NCBI GenBank assembly: GCA_964646605.1
Contig: CAZYEX010000116.1
Span: 1-55,156 of the forward strand
DNA length: 55,156 nucleotides
Reading direction: 5' to 3'
Origin: SBAX01 sp964646605
GTDB taxonomy: Bacteria; Planctomycetota; Phycisphaerae; UBA1845
Shown here: in pieces, positions 16,578 to 25,213 of the stretch
Numbering within the stretch: the stretch's first letter is position 1
Layout: the number at the start of each line of letters is the position of its first letter
The notes under the pieces: model-generated
The model's input: only the letters and a program-made list of their open reading frames with translations
What the model was told of the DNA's origin: nothing
Database searches by the model: none
Position numbers and translations under genes: made by a program

Positions 16578-17822
16578 GTGCGAGGGAATCACGCATCGGG
16601 TTCGTACTTGTTCACTTCGGAATCCGTGTCCATGGGACATCCGGACAAGGTGGCCGACCAGGTCTCGGACGCCATTCTGGATAGTCTCATTGTCCATGAC
16701 CCGCAGGTTCGCGCCGCGGTGGAGACGTTGGTGACTACGGGTTTGGTCGTGGTCGCCGGGGAGGTGACGGTTCACACGCAAGGGGCGCGGGAAGCCCTCG
16801 AGCGGGTCGAGGAGACGGTCCGGGAAACCATTCGACGCATTGGATACGACGATCCGGCTTCGGGTTTTGATTACCGTAGTTGCGGCGTACTTCGGACGCT
16901 TCACGCCCAGTCGCCGGACATCAGTCAAGGGGTCACGGAAGGACAGGGGCTGCACAAGGAGCAAGGCGCCGGCGATCAAGGGTTGATGTTCGGGTTCGCG
17001 TGCGATGAAACCGATTCGCTCATGCCGCTCCCCATCCAGCTCGCCCATCGGTTGGTGGAGCGCCTCGCGGAACTGCGTGAGAACCGGGAGATTCTCTGGC
17101 TGCGTCCGGATGCCAAGTCGCAGGTGACCATCGCCTACGACAACGGCGCACCCGTGGGCGTACACACCGTGGTCGTCTCGACGCAACACACGGAGGAGGT
17201 TATCGATTCCAAGAACGGTCAATTGATGAGCCGCAAGGCGCAGCAAGAGATCATCCAGCGCGTGATCCGGCCGGTGATCGAAGCGGAGTGCCCGCAGCTT
17301 TGGTCGGACGAGATCATCATGCACATCAACCCCACGGGGCGATTCGTGGTCGGCGGGCCTCACGGCGACAGCGGATTGACGGGACGCAAGATCATCGTGG
17401 ACACGTACGGCGGTCGCGGGCGACACGGCGGCGGGGCGTTTTCGGGGAAGGACCCGACCAAGGTGGATCGCTCCGCGACGTACATGGCCCGGCATATCGC
17501 CAAGAATCTGGTCGCGGCGGGTCTCGCCTCGCAGTGCGAAGTGCAGATTGCCTACGCCATCGGCGTGGCTGACCCGGTCAGCGTGTCGGTGGACGGAATG
17601 GGCACCAGTGAACTTTCGGCGTGCGTCTTGGAGCGTGTGGTCCGCGACGTGTTTCCCCTCAAACCGGCGGAGATCATCAAGTACCTGGACCTTCGCCGCC
17701 CGGTGTACTTCGAGACGGCACGGCATGGGCACTTCGGCCGCAAGGGCGACGGATTCACTTGGGAGCGCACCCATCGAGTGAGCGACGTTCGCGCCGCCGC
17801 CAACGTGTTGCAAGCGGTGTAG
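16578..17822 (+). CDS. metK: S-adenosylmethionine synthetase
   Basis: Makes SAM from methionine and ATP. Landmarks: SESVSMGHPDKVADQVSDAI (His and Asp of the ATP/Mg site), the GAGDQGLMFGFA signature, INPTGRFVVGGPHGDSGLTG and the P-loop-like GGGAFSGKDPTKVDRS. The GTG at 16578 is preferred: it lies 12 residues before the conserved SES motif and is preceded by GGAGAGG. The open frame extends upstream to an ATG at 16461 that would add an unconserved basic tail. No SAM riboswitch was recognised in the 135-nt leader. The last 30 nt recur at 22505-22534, and the stop is 1 nt from the stop of the convergent beta-helix gene. Confidence 0.95.
   Translation: MRGNHASGSYLFTSESVSMGHPDKVADQVSDAILDSLIVHDPQVRAAVETLVTTGLVVVAGEVTVHTQGAREALERVEETVRETIRRIGYDDPASGFDYRSCGVLRTLHAQSPDISQGVTEGQGLHKEQGAGDQGLMFGFACDETDSLMPLPIQLAHRLVERLAELRENREILWLRPDAKSQVTIAYDNGAPVGVHTVVVSTQHTEEVIDSKNGQLMSRKAQQEIIQRVIRPVIEAECPQLWSDEIIMHINPTGRFVVGGPHGDSGLTGRKIIVDTYGGRGRHGGGAFSGKDPTKVDRSATYMARHIAKNLVAAGLASQCEVQIAYAIGVADPVSVSVDGMGTSELSACVLERVVRDVFPLKPAEIIKYLDLRRPVYFETARHGHFGRKGDGFTWERTHRVSDVRAAANVLQAV
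17793..17822 (+). repeat. metK 3'-end direct repeat, copy 1
   Basis: The last 30 nt of metK (GCCGCCGCC, then AACGTG, TTGCAAGCGGTGTAG) match 22505-22534 at 28 of 30 positions, including the stop codon. The two copies are in the same orientation and 4.7 kb apart, flanking both beta-helix genes. Confidence 0.8.
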
Positions 17823-17823
17823 G

Positions 17824-19737
17824 TTACGGATTCACGAAGGAGCGCTGCCAGAGTGAGAAGTCGAGCAAGTCCACGGCGCCGTCGGCGTTGAAGTCAAACG
17901 CCTCGCATCCCGGTGTAGCGGCGGGTGCCACTGGCGGCTCGCCCGCCAGTGCGGTCGTGCCCGGCCCCGTCATGCATTCCGCCCAATGGGCGAAGTCGGC
18001 GAGGTTCGCGGTGCGGTCGCAGTTGTAATCGCCGATGCCGAATTCGTAGGCCCCGATGTCGACGTCTCCACAGAGGATTCGCGCGTGGCCGTCGAGGTCG
18101 GTGGGCGTCAGGTAGGCGCTGGTGGACAGTCCGGTGTTGATGGCCGGGGACGCGGGCGTGAGGCGCACGTTGTCGTCGTCGGTGCCCGGCAGGTCGTCGC
18201 GTCCGTCGACGTCGAGAAGCACGGGTTCGAGGCCGGAGTTGCCGTCCCCGCCGAAGCCGCCGCTCCACCCCTCCACGATGCTGTAGTCGATCTCCAGGGT
18301 GGCTCCGAAATCCGCCCGCACCCCGAGCTGGTTTTGCTCCCGTGTCTGAGACGGACTGCCGCCGTTGCCCCAAATAATCGAGTTGAGCGCCTGGGCCGAC
18401 GCTTCATAGAGATCGATCCCCCCGCCGTATTGGCCCATGCCGAGTCCGTTGCCAATGATGGTAGCGTTGAGAACATACAGAGGTGCAAACCCCCAACGGA
18501 TCGCGGGGCGGTACGGCGAGTTATTGACAAATGCACAATTGCGAAACAGGACGCTGGCCGACCCGATGGTCGTATTGAGGGTGCTACCGATAAACGCACA
18601 GTTGTCGACCGTCGCCGCCCCGTCGTCCGAACGCAGGTGTTGCGTGTTGTTCAGGAACGTGGAATCGGCGACCAACCATCGCCCGCCCGAGAGCTGCACC
18701 CCGTCACCGTCTTGAAAAAGGGATGATTCGATCGTCGCGTTGCCTTGGATACTCGCGTTAGATCGTCCGATGAACCTACTTCGCCTGAGAACCGTCGTGG
18801 TTCCGTTGTTTACGTTGACGCGTCCGCCGTCGAGGAACTGGCAATCGGTTGTCGATACGGACGACGACTCCGCGGACAGACCGATGCCCGGACCGACGTT
18901 GCGAAAAGTGCTGTTAGAAATGGAGACATCGCTGCCTCCCGTCGCGAAGACCCCGCTGGCGTAGTGCCGATCGAACTTACAGTTGGAAACGACGAGCGCG
19001 GTCGCGTCACAGAAAACCCCCGCCCCGTTGAGATTCAGATGGTTGGGATCGTGCGTGTATTCCTGGTAGGCGCCGAAGATTGCAAAACCGTCCAGAATCG
19101 TCGAGGAGTCACAAGCGACGACCCGGACCACATGGTACGAATTCTCGCAGACCCTCCAAGTACCCAGATGACAGCACGCCTCCCGCGCGACCCTGGCGCA
19201 GAGGGATCGCCAGTGGCGCTCGGGGTCCGCCGATGTGCAGCACTGTGAATTGTACGCGTCACAGACCAACGCTTCGCAAGCCGGGTCGTCGCAGCCGAGT
19301 CCTTCATGCTCCCGGCAACAATCGCTGACCGCCTCGCAGTTTGGGGGCCCGTCGTCGCCGTTGAGGTCTCCGGAAAGGATCGCCTCGTTCGCGACCCAAT
19401 CGCGCTCGTCGCGGGCTTCCTCCCATCCGGCGAAACCGCCGTAAAGGCCGACCCCGCTGACGAGCTGGAAACTCGCGGTGCGGTCACCGGTGCCGCGATC
19501 TGGTTCATAGACCCCCGCGGCGACCCAGATTTCGTCACCCGTTTCGGCAACGACGAGGGCGTCCTGCAGGTCCACGAAGGCGTCGGCCCAGCTTGTTCCG
19601 TCATTCTTCCCCTGCGCGGTGGAATCCACGAAAACGACGCATTGACCCGTGGCATTCTGCGTTCCGAGGGCTAGAACCCATCCGACGAAAATCGACAAGA
19701 ATCGAGCGCGCACAGGTACCCTGATCCTCCCAACCAT
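17824..19737 (-). CDS. Secreted right-handed beta-helix protein with Cys-rich insert and dockerin-like tail
   Basis: A 637-residue exported protein (signal region FLSIFVGWVLALGTQNATGQ). The opening FVDSTAQGKNDGTSWADAF, IWVAAGVYEPDRGTGDRTA and LYGGFAGWEEARDERDW are typical of choice-of-anchor-Q/pectate-lyase-like planctomycete proteins. A long parallel beta-helix of SNCKF/SNSTF-type rungs follows. A Cys-rich module of about 60 residues (12 Cys, CCREHEGLGCDDPACEALVC onward) interrupts the segment between LSGDLNGDDG and NSYHVV, which is normally continuous. The end holds paired dockerin-like calcium loops (GDYNCDRTANLADF, DFNADGAVDLLDF) for surface anchoring. Its substrate or adhesive role is unknown. 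Confidence 0.8.
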   Translation of the reverse strand: MVGRIRVPVRARFLSIFVGWVLALGTQNATGQCVVFVDSTAQGKNDGTSWADAFVDLQDALVVAETGDEIWVAAGVYEPDRGTGDRTASFQLVSGVGLYGGFAGWEEARDERDWVANEAILSGDLNGDDGPPNCEAVSDCCREHEGLGCDDPACEALVCDAYNSQCCTSADPERHWRSLCARVAREACCHLGTWRVCENSYHVVRVVACDSSTILDGFAIFGAYQEYTHDPNHLNLNGAGVFCDATALVVSNCKFDRHYASGVFATGGSDVSISNSTFRNVGPGIGLSAESSSVSTTDCQFLDGGRVNVNNGTTTVLRRSRFIGRSNASIQGNATIESSLFQDGDGVQLSGGRWLVADSTFLNNTQHLRSDDGAATVDNCAFIGSTLNTTIGSASVLFRNCAFVNNSPYRPAIRWGFAPLYVLNATIIGNGLGMGQYGGGIDLYEASAQALNSIIWGNGGSPSQTREQNQLGVRADFGATLEIDYSIVEGWSGGFGGDGNSGLEPVLLDVDGRDDLPGTDDDNVRLTPASPAINTGLSTSAYLTPTDLDGHARILCGDVDIGAYEFGIGDYNCDRTANLADFAHWAECMTGPGTTALAGEPPVAPAATPGCEAFDFNADGAVDLLDFSLWQRSFVNP

Positions 19738-19791
19738 GATCGTAGGCGCGCGATATCGGCAAAGTCAAGTATAAGAAAAACCCTTGGATTC

Positions 19792-19820
19792 TTGACAAGA
19801 ACGGCGCGACGGGTTAGGTT
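19792..19820 (+). promoter_or_regulatory. Sigma70-like promoter for the plus-strand beta-helix gene
   Basis: A perfect -35 TTGACA (19792-19797) is spaced 17 bp from TAGGTT (19815-19820), 71 nt before the start codon. On the opposite strand the overlapping TTGTCA followed by TTATAC/TATACT about 18-19 bp on could serve the divergent beta-helix gene, so the two promoters may share their -35 region. AT-rich composition contrasts with the GC-rich flanks. Confidence 0.5.
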
Positions 19821-19891
19821 TATCGTAGCGTGACGGCGTCCGCGCGGGCGTCGCCGGTTCCGCCTCATTCCCTGGGTATGGAGGACATCCC

Positions 19892-22492
19892 ATGAAGCGA
19901 ATCCAACTTCCCATCCTCGTCGTCGGTCTTTCACTCACGCCGGTTTCGGTCCACGCGACACCGTATTACGTGAACAACTGCGGACACGACACGAACTGCA
20001 ACGGGCTGTACCCGGCCTGTTGGAGTTCGGGGGTCTCCAACTGCGCCAAAAAGACCATCAAGGCGGGCATGGATCTGGGGCAAACAAGCGTGGACGTGGT
20101 CAACGTTGCGCCAGGGATTTACACCGGCGACGACAACCGCAACCTTGAATTCCCGCGGACTGCCGGTGTCGCTCGCGCCTTCACCGTAAAATGCGCATCG
20201 TACCCCGAGAACTGCGTCATCGACTGCCAGGGCGGGAACCCCTGCCAGTCAAGTTCTCCCGGTCGAAGGGGGTTTTTGTTCGACAACGACGGTGCGTTCA
20301 ATGACTCGGTCGTCGACGGATTCACGATCAGAAATGGTTGCATGCAAACGAACCCGTATATCGGCGGCGGCATCCTCATTGACCACTCGTCGCCGACCAT
20401 CCGCAATTGCATTCTGGAAAACAACACGGCGACGAACGGCGGCGGGATTGCGCTTCGGGGTGAAAATGAGATTCTGGAGTTCGCACCGGTCATTGAGAAC
20501 TGTACGATCAAGAACAACCATTCGGAGGGCGGGTCCGGCGGAGGCATCTACGCAACGGCCCATATCGACCCTTTCGTCAAGAACTGCCTGATCTCGGGGA
20601 ACTCCGCGACGAACGTCGGCGGTGGGCTTTACCACGACCTTGGTTGTGATCCCCAGATCGAAGGATGCGTGATCGAAAACAACTCGGCGGTTTTTGGCGG
20701 CGGTGGGGTGTATGTGATGAGCCTGAAGGAACATCCCAACATCGCCCGTCCTCGCATTCTGCGCTCGCGGATCGGGCCCAACAACCGGACGACGCACAGT
20801 ACTGGGAACGGCGGGGGAATTTGGGTGGACGGGATCTGGGGAGGGAATACAGTGGATGTGCAGCTTTGGATCCAGAACTGCTCGATCATCGAAAATCACG
20901 CCGATGCATCGAACGGCGGCGGAGTTGCCTTCACGGACGGGGTTCTGGGATTCGAAATGAATATCAACATGGTAAACGATGTCATCGCGGGGAACACAGC
21001 CCTTTCGGGCGGCGCGGCCTACGTGAATCAGCACACGCCGCTGACCATGGCCAACGTGACCATGATGCACAACAAGGCGTTGGGAACGAGCGGGGGGAGC
21101 GCGATCTTCTTTGAAGGGCAATCTCCCTCCACGGTCAGCAACGCGGTCCTCTGGCATGACGTCAACCCGCCGGCGCAGGCGCAGGTGCGCGTGGGACAGT
21201 CATTCTCCTGGGACAAACTCACGGTGCAGCGCAGCGATGTGCAGGATACTCTGCCCGAGCACGTCCTGTTCAATAACAACATTGCGTCTAACCCGCAGTT
21301 CTCCGACCTGGACGGGTACGACAACGACGCGGCCACGATTCTAGACAACGATTATCACCTTGTCAGCGGTTCTCCCTGCAACGACCGCGGGAGCGTGCCG
21401 CTGGTTCCGTCCGACGACCTGGACCTGGACGGAAATCCTGCAACGACGGTACACGTGACGGTCGATCGTGAGGATCGCGACCGGTACGAGGATGATCCGA
21501 ATGCTCCGAACAACGACGGTGTGGACGAGTCGCCGTACTTCGACGTGGATATCGGGGCCTACGAATTCGGCGGGTGCCCGACGGGGACGATTACCTCGGC
21601 CAGTCCGGTGGACGGAAGGCGCGACGCGCGGCAACCCCATCCGCCCCTCGACAATTTGCTCCCCAATCGTCAGGGAATCGGCAGTCCGAATGATTATGCC
21701 GGAGGCCCCGAACCGATCGACATCACGGTCCAGAATGGCGGGGTGGCTTTGCGAGGCGCGGGCATCGTGGAATGCTGGGACCTGTGCGAGACGGGCATTG
21801 AACAGGTCGAGGGTATTCCGGCGCTCAACCCCAACCGCATCGTGACCGTGGCCGAGTTGCCCTTCGACTTCTACCAAGCACTCGGCGTGTACCGCATTTT
21901 CCTCGAGCGTCCCATCTCGGCTGGGCATTGGACGACGATCGAGTACCTGGGCGGAAGCAGCTACGTGTCCTATGCGTCGCTTCCCGGCGATGCGAACCAG
22001 GACGGGTTTACGCTGAGTCAGGACCTTGGGTTGCTCAACGCAATCCTCAACGGCGGGTGTCAGCCGTCCTATTCGCCCTACCAATGGGACATGAACCACA
22101 ACGGGCTGTGCGAACCGGGGACAAGCGGCCTCACGGACCTCAACCGGGCGATCGACCTCTTCAACGGGACGGACAAGTTCATTCCTTGGAGCGCCAAGCA
22201 ACTTCCCGCCAATTCCTGCGCCGGTGGGGGCTTCGCAATGGCGGGATCGAGCGGCGGAATCTCGGTCGGCGATGACTTCGTCGAGTTCTTGACGATGCTC
22301 GAGGCTCCGCAGGGAGCCACGGAGAAAGAGCTCGAGAGTTTCATCGGGACGGTGCTGGATCTGATCAGGTCCGAGCTGTCCAAGGCGGAACGGGGTGAGC
22401 TTGTTAAGGTTCTGGGAAATCCGGGCTTGGTCTTCGCCAGCGATGAGGTCCGCGCTTTCGTTCCGAGCGTGATCGAAGCGCTTACAGAGTAG
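19892..22492 (+). CDS. Secreted right-handed beta-helix protein with dockerin-like domain (866 aa)
   Basis: ATG 19892 follows a strong GGAGG 7 nt upstream. A signal peptide (LPILVVGLSLTPVSVHA) precedes PYYVNNCGHDTNCNG, the usual start of planctomycete right-handed beta-helix proteins. Rungs repeat as SPTIRNCILENNTATNGGGI, PVIENCTIKNNHSEGGSGGG and PQIEGCVIENNSAVFGGGGV over residues about 140-430. It ends the helix with DVDIGAYEFGGC. A dockerin-like pair lies at about 700-760 (GDANQDGFTLSQDLGLLNAI, WDMNHNGLCEPGTSGLTDLN). The last 90 residues form a Glu/Lys-rich helical tail not seen in the neighbour. Probably a surface adhesin or polysaccharide-binding protein; no catalytic site was recognised. 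Confidence 0.8.
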   Translation: MKRIQLPILVVGLSLTPVSVHATPYYVNNCGHDTNCNGLYPACWSSGVSNCAKKTIKAGMDLGQTSVDVVNVAPGIYTGDDNRNLEFPRTAGVARAFTVKCASYPENCVIDCQGGNPCQSSSPGRRGFLFDNDGAFNDSVVDGFTIRNGCMQTNPYIGGGILIDHSSPTIRNCILENNTATNGGGIALRGENEILEFAPVIENCTIKNNHSEGGSGGGIYATAHIDPFVKNCLISGNSATNVGGGLYHDLGCDPQIEGCVIENNSAVFGGGGVYVMSLKEHPNIARPRILRSRIGPNNRTTHSTGNGGGIWVDGIWGGNTVDVQLWIQNCSIIENHADASNGGGVAFTDGVLGFEMNINMVNDVIAGNTALSGGAAYVNQHTPLTMANVTMMHNKALGTSGGSAIFFEGQSPSTVSNAVLWHDVNPPAQAQVRVGQSFSWDKLTVQRSDVQDTLPEHVLFNNNIASNPQFSDLDGYDNDAATILDNDYHLVSGSPCNDRGSVPLVPSDDLDLDGNPATTVHVTVDREDRDRYEDDPNAPNNDGVDESPYFDVDIGAYEFGGCPTGTITSASPVDGRRDARQPHPPLDNLLPNRQGIGSPNDYAGGPEPIDITVQNGGVALRGAGIVECWDLCETGIEQVEGIPALNPNRIVTVAELPFDFYQALGVYRIFLERPISAGHWTTIEYLGGSSYVSYASLPGDANQDGFTLSQDLGLLNAILNGGCQPSYSPYQWDMNHNGLCEPGTSGLTDLNRAIDLFNGTDKFIPWSAKQLPANSCAGGGFAMAGSSGGISVGDDFVEFLTMLEAPQGATEKELESFIGTVLDLIRSELSKAERGELVKVLGNPGLVFASDEVRAFVPSVIEALTE

Positions 22493-22504
22493 GGTTCGGC
22501 CGAG

Positions 22505-22534
22505 GCCGCCGCCCACGTGCTGCAAGCGGTGTAG
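22505..22534 (+). pseudogene. Remnant of a metK 3' end (direct repeat, copy 2)
   Basis: Reads in frame as AAAHVLQAV then TAG, versus AAANVLQAV then TAG at the true metK end; 28 of 30 nt agree. It starts 12 nt after the stop of the beta-helix gene. It has no upstream metK sequence, so it is a stranded tail. Confidence 0.75.
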
Positions 22535-22632
22535 AAGTTCGAAGTTCAAAGTGCGAAGTTCGAAGAGGGGCGGTTCCGTAGAGGTCGCGTGCCCAACACC
22601 GCGTCGTTTTTGAACTTTGAACTTTGTACTTT
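22534..22632. repeat. AAGTTCGAAGTTCAAAG-type inverted repeat, copy 1
   Basis: Left arm 22534-22566 is built from GTTCGAA/GTTCAAA/GTGCGAA heptamers. The right arm, about 22607-22632, holds TTTGAACTTTGAACTTTG. The loop between them is about 40 nt. The same heptamers recur at 28201-28262. Translated, such spacers yield FELRTS-type peptides. Confidence 0.7.
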
Positions 22633-22875
22633 CCACCACGCCCCATAAGCCAACTTCCTTTCGCTTGCTCCACGCCCGCTAACTCTCGAAGCGGTCGCCA
22701 CGACGCTGTGTCAACGACGTGACAGTGATTACCGGAAGTGGGACTCTCGGCGCGTCGCGACAGCGGGAACTCCCTATCCCGGCGAACCCTGACAAGTGAA
22801 GGCTCACTCCCCGCAACACGATAACGATGAGGGTACCGTACCGCCGGTCGCGTCTGGGGAACTAGGGGTCTGCGC

Positions 22876-24837
22876 TTGCAACGATGGTGGCGAACGTTCC
22901 GGAACTTTCTTACGGCCGAGGAGGTTCCGCGCTGGTTCGGGCTTTCGGTGGTGTTGATCTACCTGGTGGGGCTGGGGTCGATCGCCCAGTTCGGGATCGC
23001 CCAGGCGCGGCAGGAGACGATGCTGCGTTTCCAACGGGACAGCGCCTACGCCATGAAGTTGCTGGCGGAGCGCGTGGCCGCCTTCGAGGGAGCGCCGGGC
23101 GAGACGAAGTGGAATTCCGCGGTGCAGCGGGCCTTGCGGGGGTTCATCGCCAACGTGCCGGCGCACACCGTGCGAATCGTCCGCGATCGTGACGTGCTGC
23201 TCTCCACGAACCCCACGGAAGCGGGCACGGCGCTGACTTCGCGAGTCGCCACCAGGGTGCAACTGGGCGGACTGGAGTCGGCGTTGGTTCCGTCGTCGGT
23301 CGGCGGTCCGTCGCTTCGCTTGCTTCGGGCCCCGCTCGCCCGATTCGCCTCCGACGATCCCGATTCGACGTCGGCGCTTCTTGGGCTGGCTCTGGAAGGC
23401 GTACTTCCTGTGGAACCGATCGCGGAGTCAAGTCTGGCCAACCACGCACGGTTGTTCGCCATCGTGCTGGCGGTGTTGGGTGCGCTGTTCGTGGTGTATC
23501 GTTGTCTTCGCGAGCAGCTCCGGGGGGTGTCGCGAATCGCGGGGCGGCTCGAAACGCACCGGGACCGCATCGAGGAAGACATCTCGGCGCTGCGCATCAG
23601 CGATTCGCCGGACGGGTTGACGACGTCGTGGAACCAACTTGTGGACTTGGCCGAGCGGCTTTCGCAAGTCGTTCAGCGAACCGAGGCCAACGAGGAACTC
23701 TCGAAGGTTCTGCAGCGTTCCAGCGGCGGGGCGTTGTCCGAAGCTCTCCACGCCTTGCCCGACGGCATGCTCTACATCGCCCATGAGAACCGTTTCGAGT
23801 ACGCCAACGCCGCGGCCTGCCGCCTGCTCGGGTGGAGCCCGCAGGACACGAAGCAGAGAACGCTGGCGGAGGCGCAGTCCGCGGGCCTGGGGGCGAAGAT
23901 TTTCGATCTCATCCGCGGCGCGATGCTTCCCGACGGCAGCTTTGAGGGGCGGGCGGAAATCCTCGAGGCCCACGAAGGGGCGGCCCGCGAGGCGCAGGAC
24001 AAGAGCATCTATCGGGCGTGGGTTCTCCCGCTGCAACGAGCCCGGCAGCACGGCGAATGCTTGGTGGTCATTCGCGACGTGAGCCAGCAGATTCGCGCCG
24101 AGCGGGCTCGCGAAGAGTTCATCGCCCAGGTCACCCATGAACTCCGCACCCCCTTGACCAACATCCGCGCCTACACCGAAACCCTGTCCAGCGGGATGTT
24201 CGAGGACCCTAAGGTGATTACGGAGTGTTACAACGTGATCACCAAGGAAACGCGGCGCCTGTCGCGGCTGGTGGAGGACATCCTCAGCGTCTCGCAGCTC
24301 GAAGTGGGCAGCATTGCCTTACAGCTCGACAACGTGGATCTCAAGGCGTTGCTCACCGAAGGGGTTCGTGACGTGCGCGGGCTGGCCGAGGAAAAGAGCA
24401 TCGACGTGCAGGTGGTGTTGCCCTCCAAGATGGAACCCGTTCATGCCGATCGGGACAAGCTGGCCGTGGTGGTCAACAACCTGCTGGGAAACGCGATCAA
24501 ATACACCCCTGCCAATGGGAACGTGGTGGTGGGCTGCCAGTATTCGCCCGAAATGGTGGTCCTCACGGTCAAGGACAACGGCATCGGAATCGATCCCACG
24601 GAGCACGGCAAGGTGTTCGAGAAGTTCCAACGGGGCAGCAATCCGGAAGTGCAGAGCGAATCGGGAACGGGCATCGGGCTGTATACGGCTCGAGAAATCG
24701 TGCGCCGGCACGGCGGCGACATCGAGCTGATCAGCGAGCGCAACAAGGGTTCGACCTTCATGGTCAAGCTGCCGCGGCGGGAGAGCCGGGCTGCGTCGCT
24801 GAGCAGCCAGCAACCAGGAGTCGCGGTCCATGGCTAA
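22876..24837 (+). CDS. Membrane PAS-domain sensor histidine kinase
   Basis: A 653-residue protein with two transmembrane segments (about 22-42 and 193-212) enclosing a roughly 150-residue extracytoplasmic sensor region. A PAS-like domain follows (ALPDGMLYIAHENRFEYANA, near 295). The kinase core has the H-box QVTHELRTPLTNIRAYTETL (His near 421), N-box NNLLGNAIKYTP, G1 DNGIGIDP, the F-box and G2 SGTGIGLYTAREIV. The start is taken as TTG 22876, with no strong ribosome site; another start slightly downstream is possible. It overlaps the receiver gene by 8 nt, so they are likely cognate partners and head a five-gene operon. Confidence 0.85.
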   Translation: MQRWWRTFRNFLTAEEVPRWFGLSVVLIYLVGLGSIAQFGIAQARQETMLRFQRDSAYAMKLLAERVAAFEGAPGETKWNSAVQRALRGFIANVPAHTVRIVRDRDVLLSTNPTEAGTALTSRVATRVQLGGLESALVPSSVGGPSLRLLRAPLARFASDDPDSTSALLGLALEGVLPVEPIAESSLANHARLFAIVLAVLGALFVVYRCLREQLRGVSRIAGRLETHRDRIEEDISALRISDSPDGLTTSWNQLVDLAERLSQVVQRTEANEELSKVLQRSSGGALSEALHALPDGMLYIAHENRFEYANAAACRLLGWSPQDTKQRTLAEAQSAGLGAKIFDLIRGAMLPDGSFEGRAEILEAHEGAAREAQDKSIYRAWVLPLQRARQHGECLVVIRDVSQQIRAERAREEFIAQVTHELRTPLTNIRAYTETLSSGMFEDPKVITECYNVITKETRRLSRLVEDILSVSQLEVGSIALQLDNVDLKALLTEGVRDVRGLAEEKSIDVQVVLPSKMEPVHADRDKLAVVVNNLLGNAIKYTPANGNVVVGCQYSPEMVVLTVKDNGIGIDPTEHGKVFEKFQRGSNPEVQSESGTGIGLYTAREIVRRHGGDIELISERNKGSTFMVKLPRRESRAASLSSQQPGVAVHG

Positions 24838-25201
24838 AATCCTCATTGCCGACGACGACGCCCACATCGTCCGCGTGTTGACCATGTGGCTGCAGAAACA
24901 CGACCATCAGGTACTCGCGGCGCGCAACGGCCGGGATGCCGTCCAAATGGCGCAGGATCAACACGTGGACCTGATCATCTCGGACATGAATATGCCTGTG
25001 CTGGACGGGTTGGGGCTGGCCAAGGAAGTCCGCGCGAAACTGGGTCCGGACTTGCCGATCATTGTCCTCTCGGCCCGCTGCGACCAGGAGCAGCTCAACC
25101 AACAACTGAGGGCCTACGGCGTACAGGTCTATCCGAAGCCTTTCCTTCCCTCGCAACTGGTGGTGGAGATCAACCGCCGCCTGGGGGTCCCCACGAGCTA
25201 G
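24830..25201 (+). CDS. CheY-like single-domain response regulator
   Basis: A 123-residue receiver only. The acidic pocket is DDD at 8-10, the phospho-acceptor is Asp52 (LIISDMNMP), the Thr/Ser switch is Ser81 (IIVLSAR) and the conserved Lys is 103 (VYPKPF). There is no output domain, so it must act by protein contact, probably on the HD-GYP or STAS products encoded next. It overlaps the kinase gene and is followed after 12 nt by the HD-GYP gene. Confidence 0.9.
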   Translation: MAKILIADDDAHIVRVLTMWLQKHDHQVLAARNGRDAVQMAQDQHVDLIISDMNMPVLDGLGLAKEVRAKLGPDLPIIVLSARCDQEQLNQQLRAYGVQVYPKPFLPSQLVVEINRRLGVPTS

Positions 25202-25213
25202 GAGGAAAGGATC

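Larger units (their letters stand above)
22493..22875. other. Repeat-bearing intergenic region before the signalling cassette
   Basis: Contains the metK-tail copy, an AAGTTCGAAG-type inverted repeat and about 240 nt with no recognisable gene. It should contain the promoter of the histidine kinase cassette, but no convincing -35/-10 pair was picked out. Confidence 0.5.

Noticed and set aside
15690..17813. A 707-residue open frame antisense to the phospholipase-like gene and metK
   Set aside because: It spans two well-identified genes and shows no recognisable domain.
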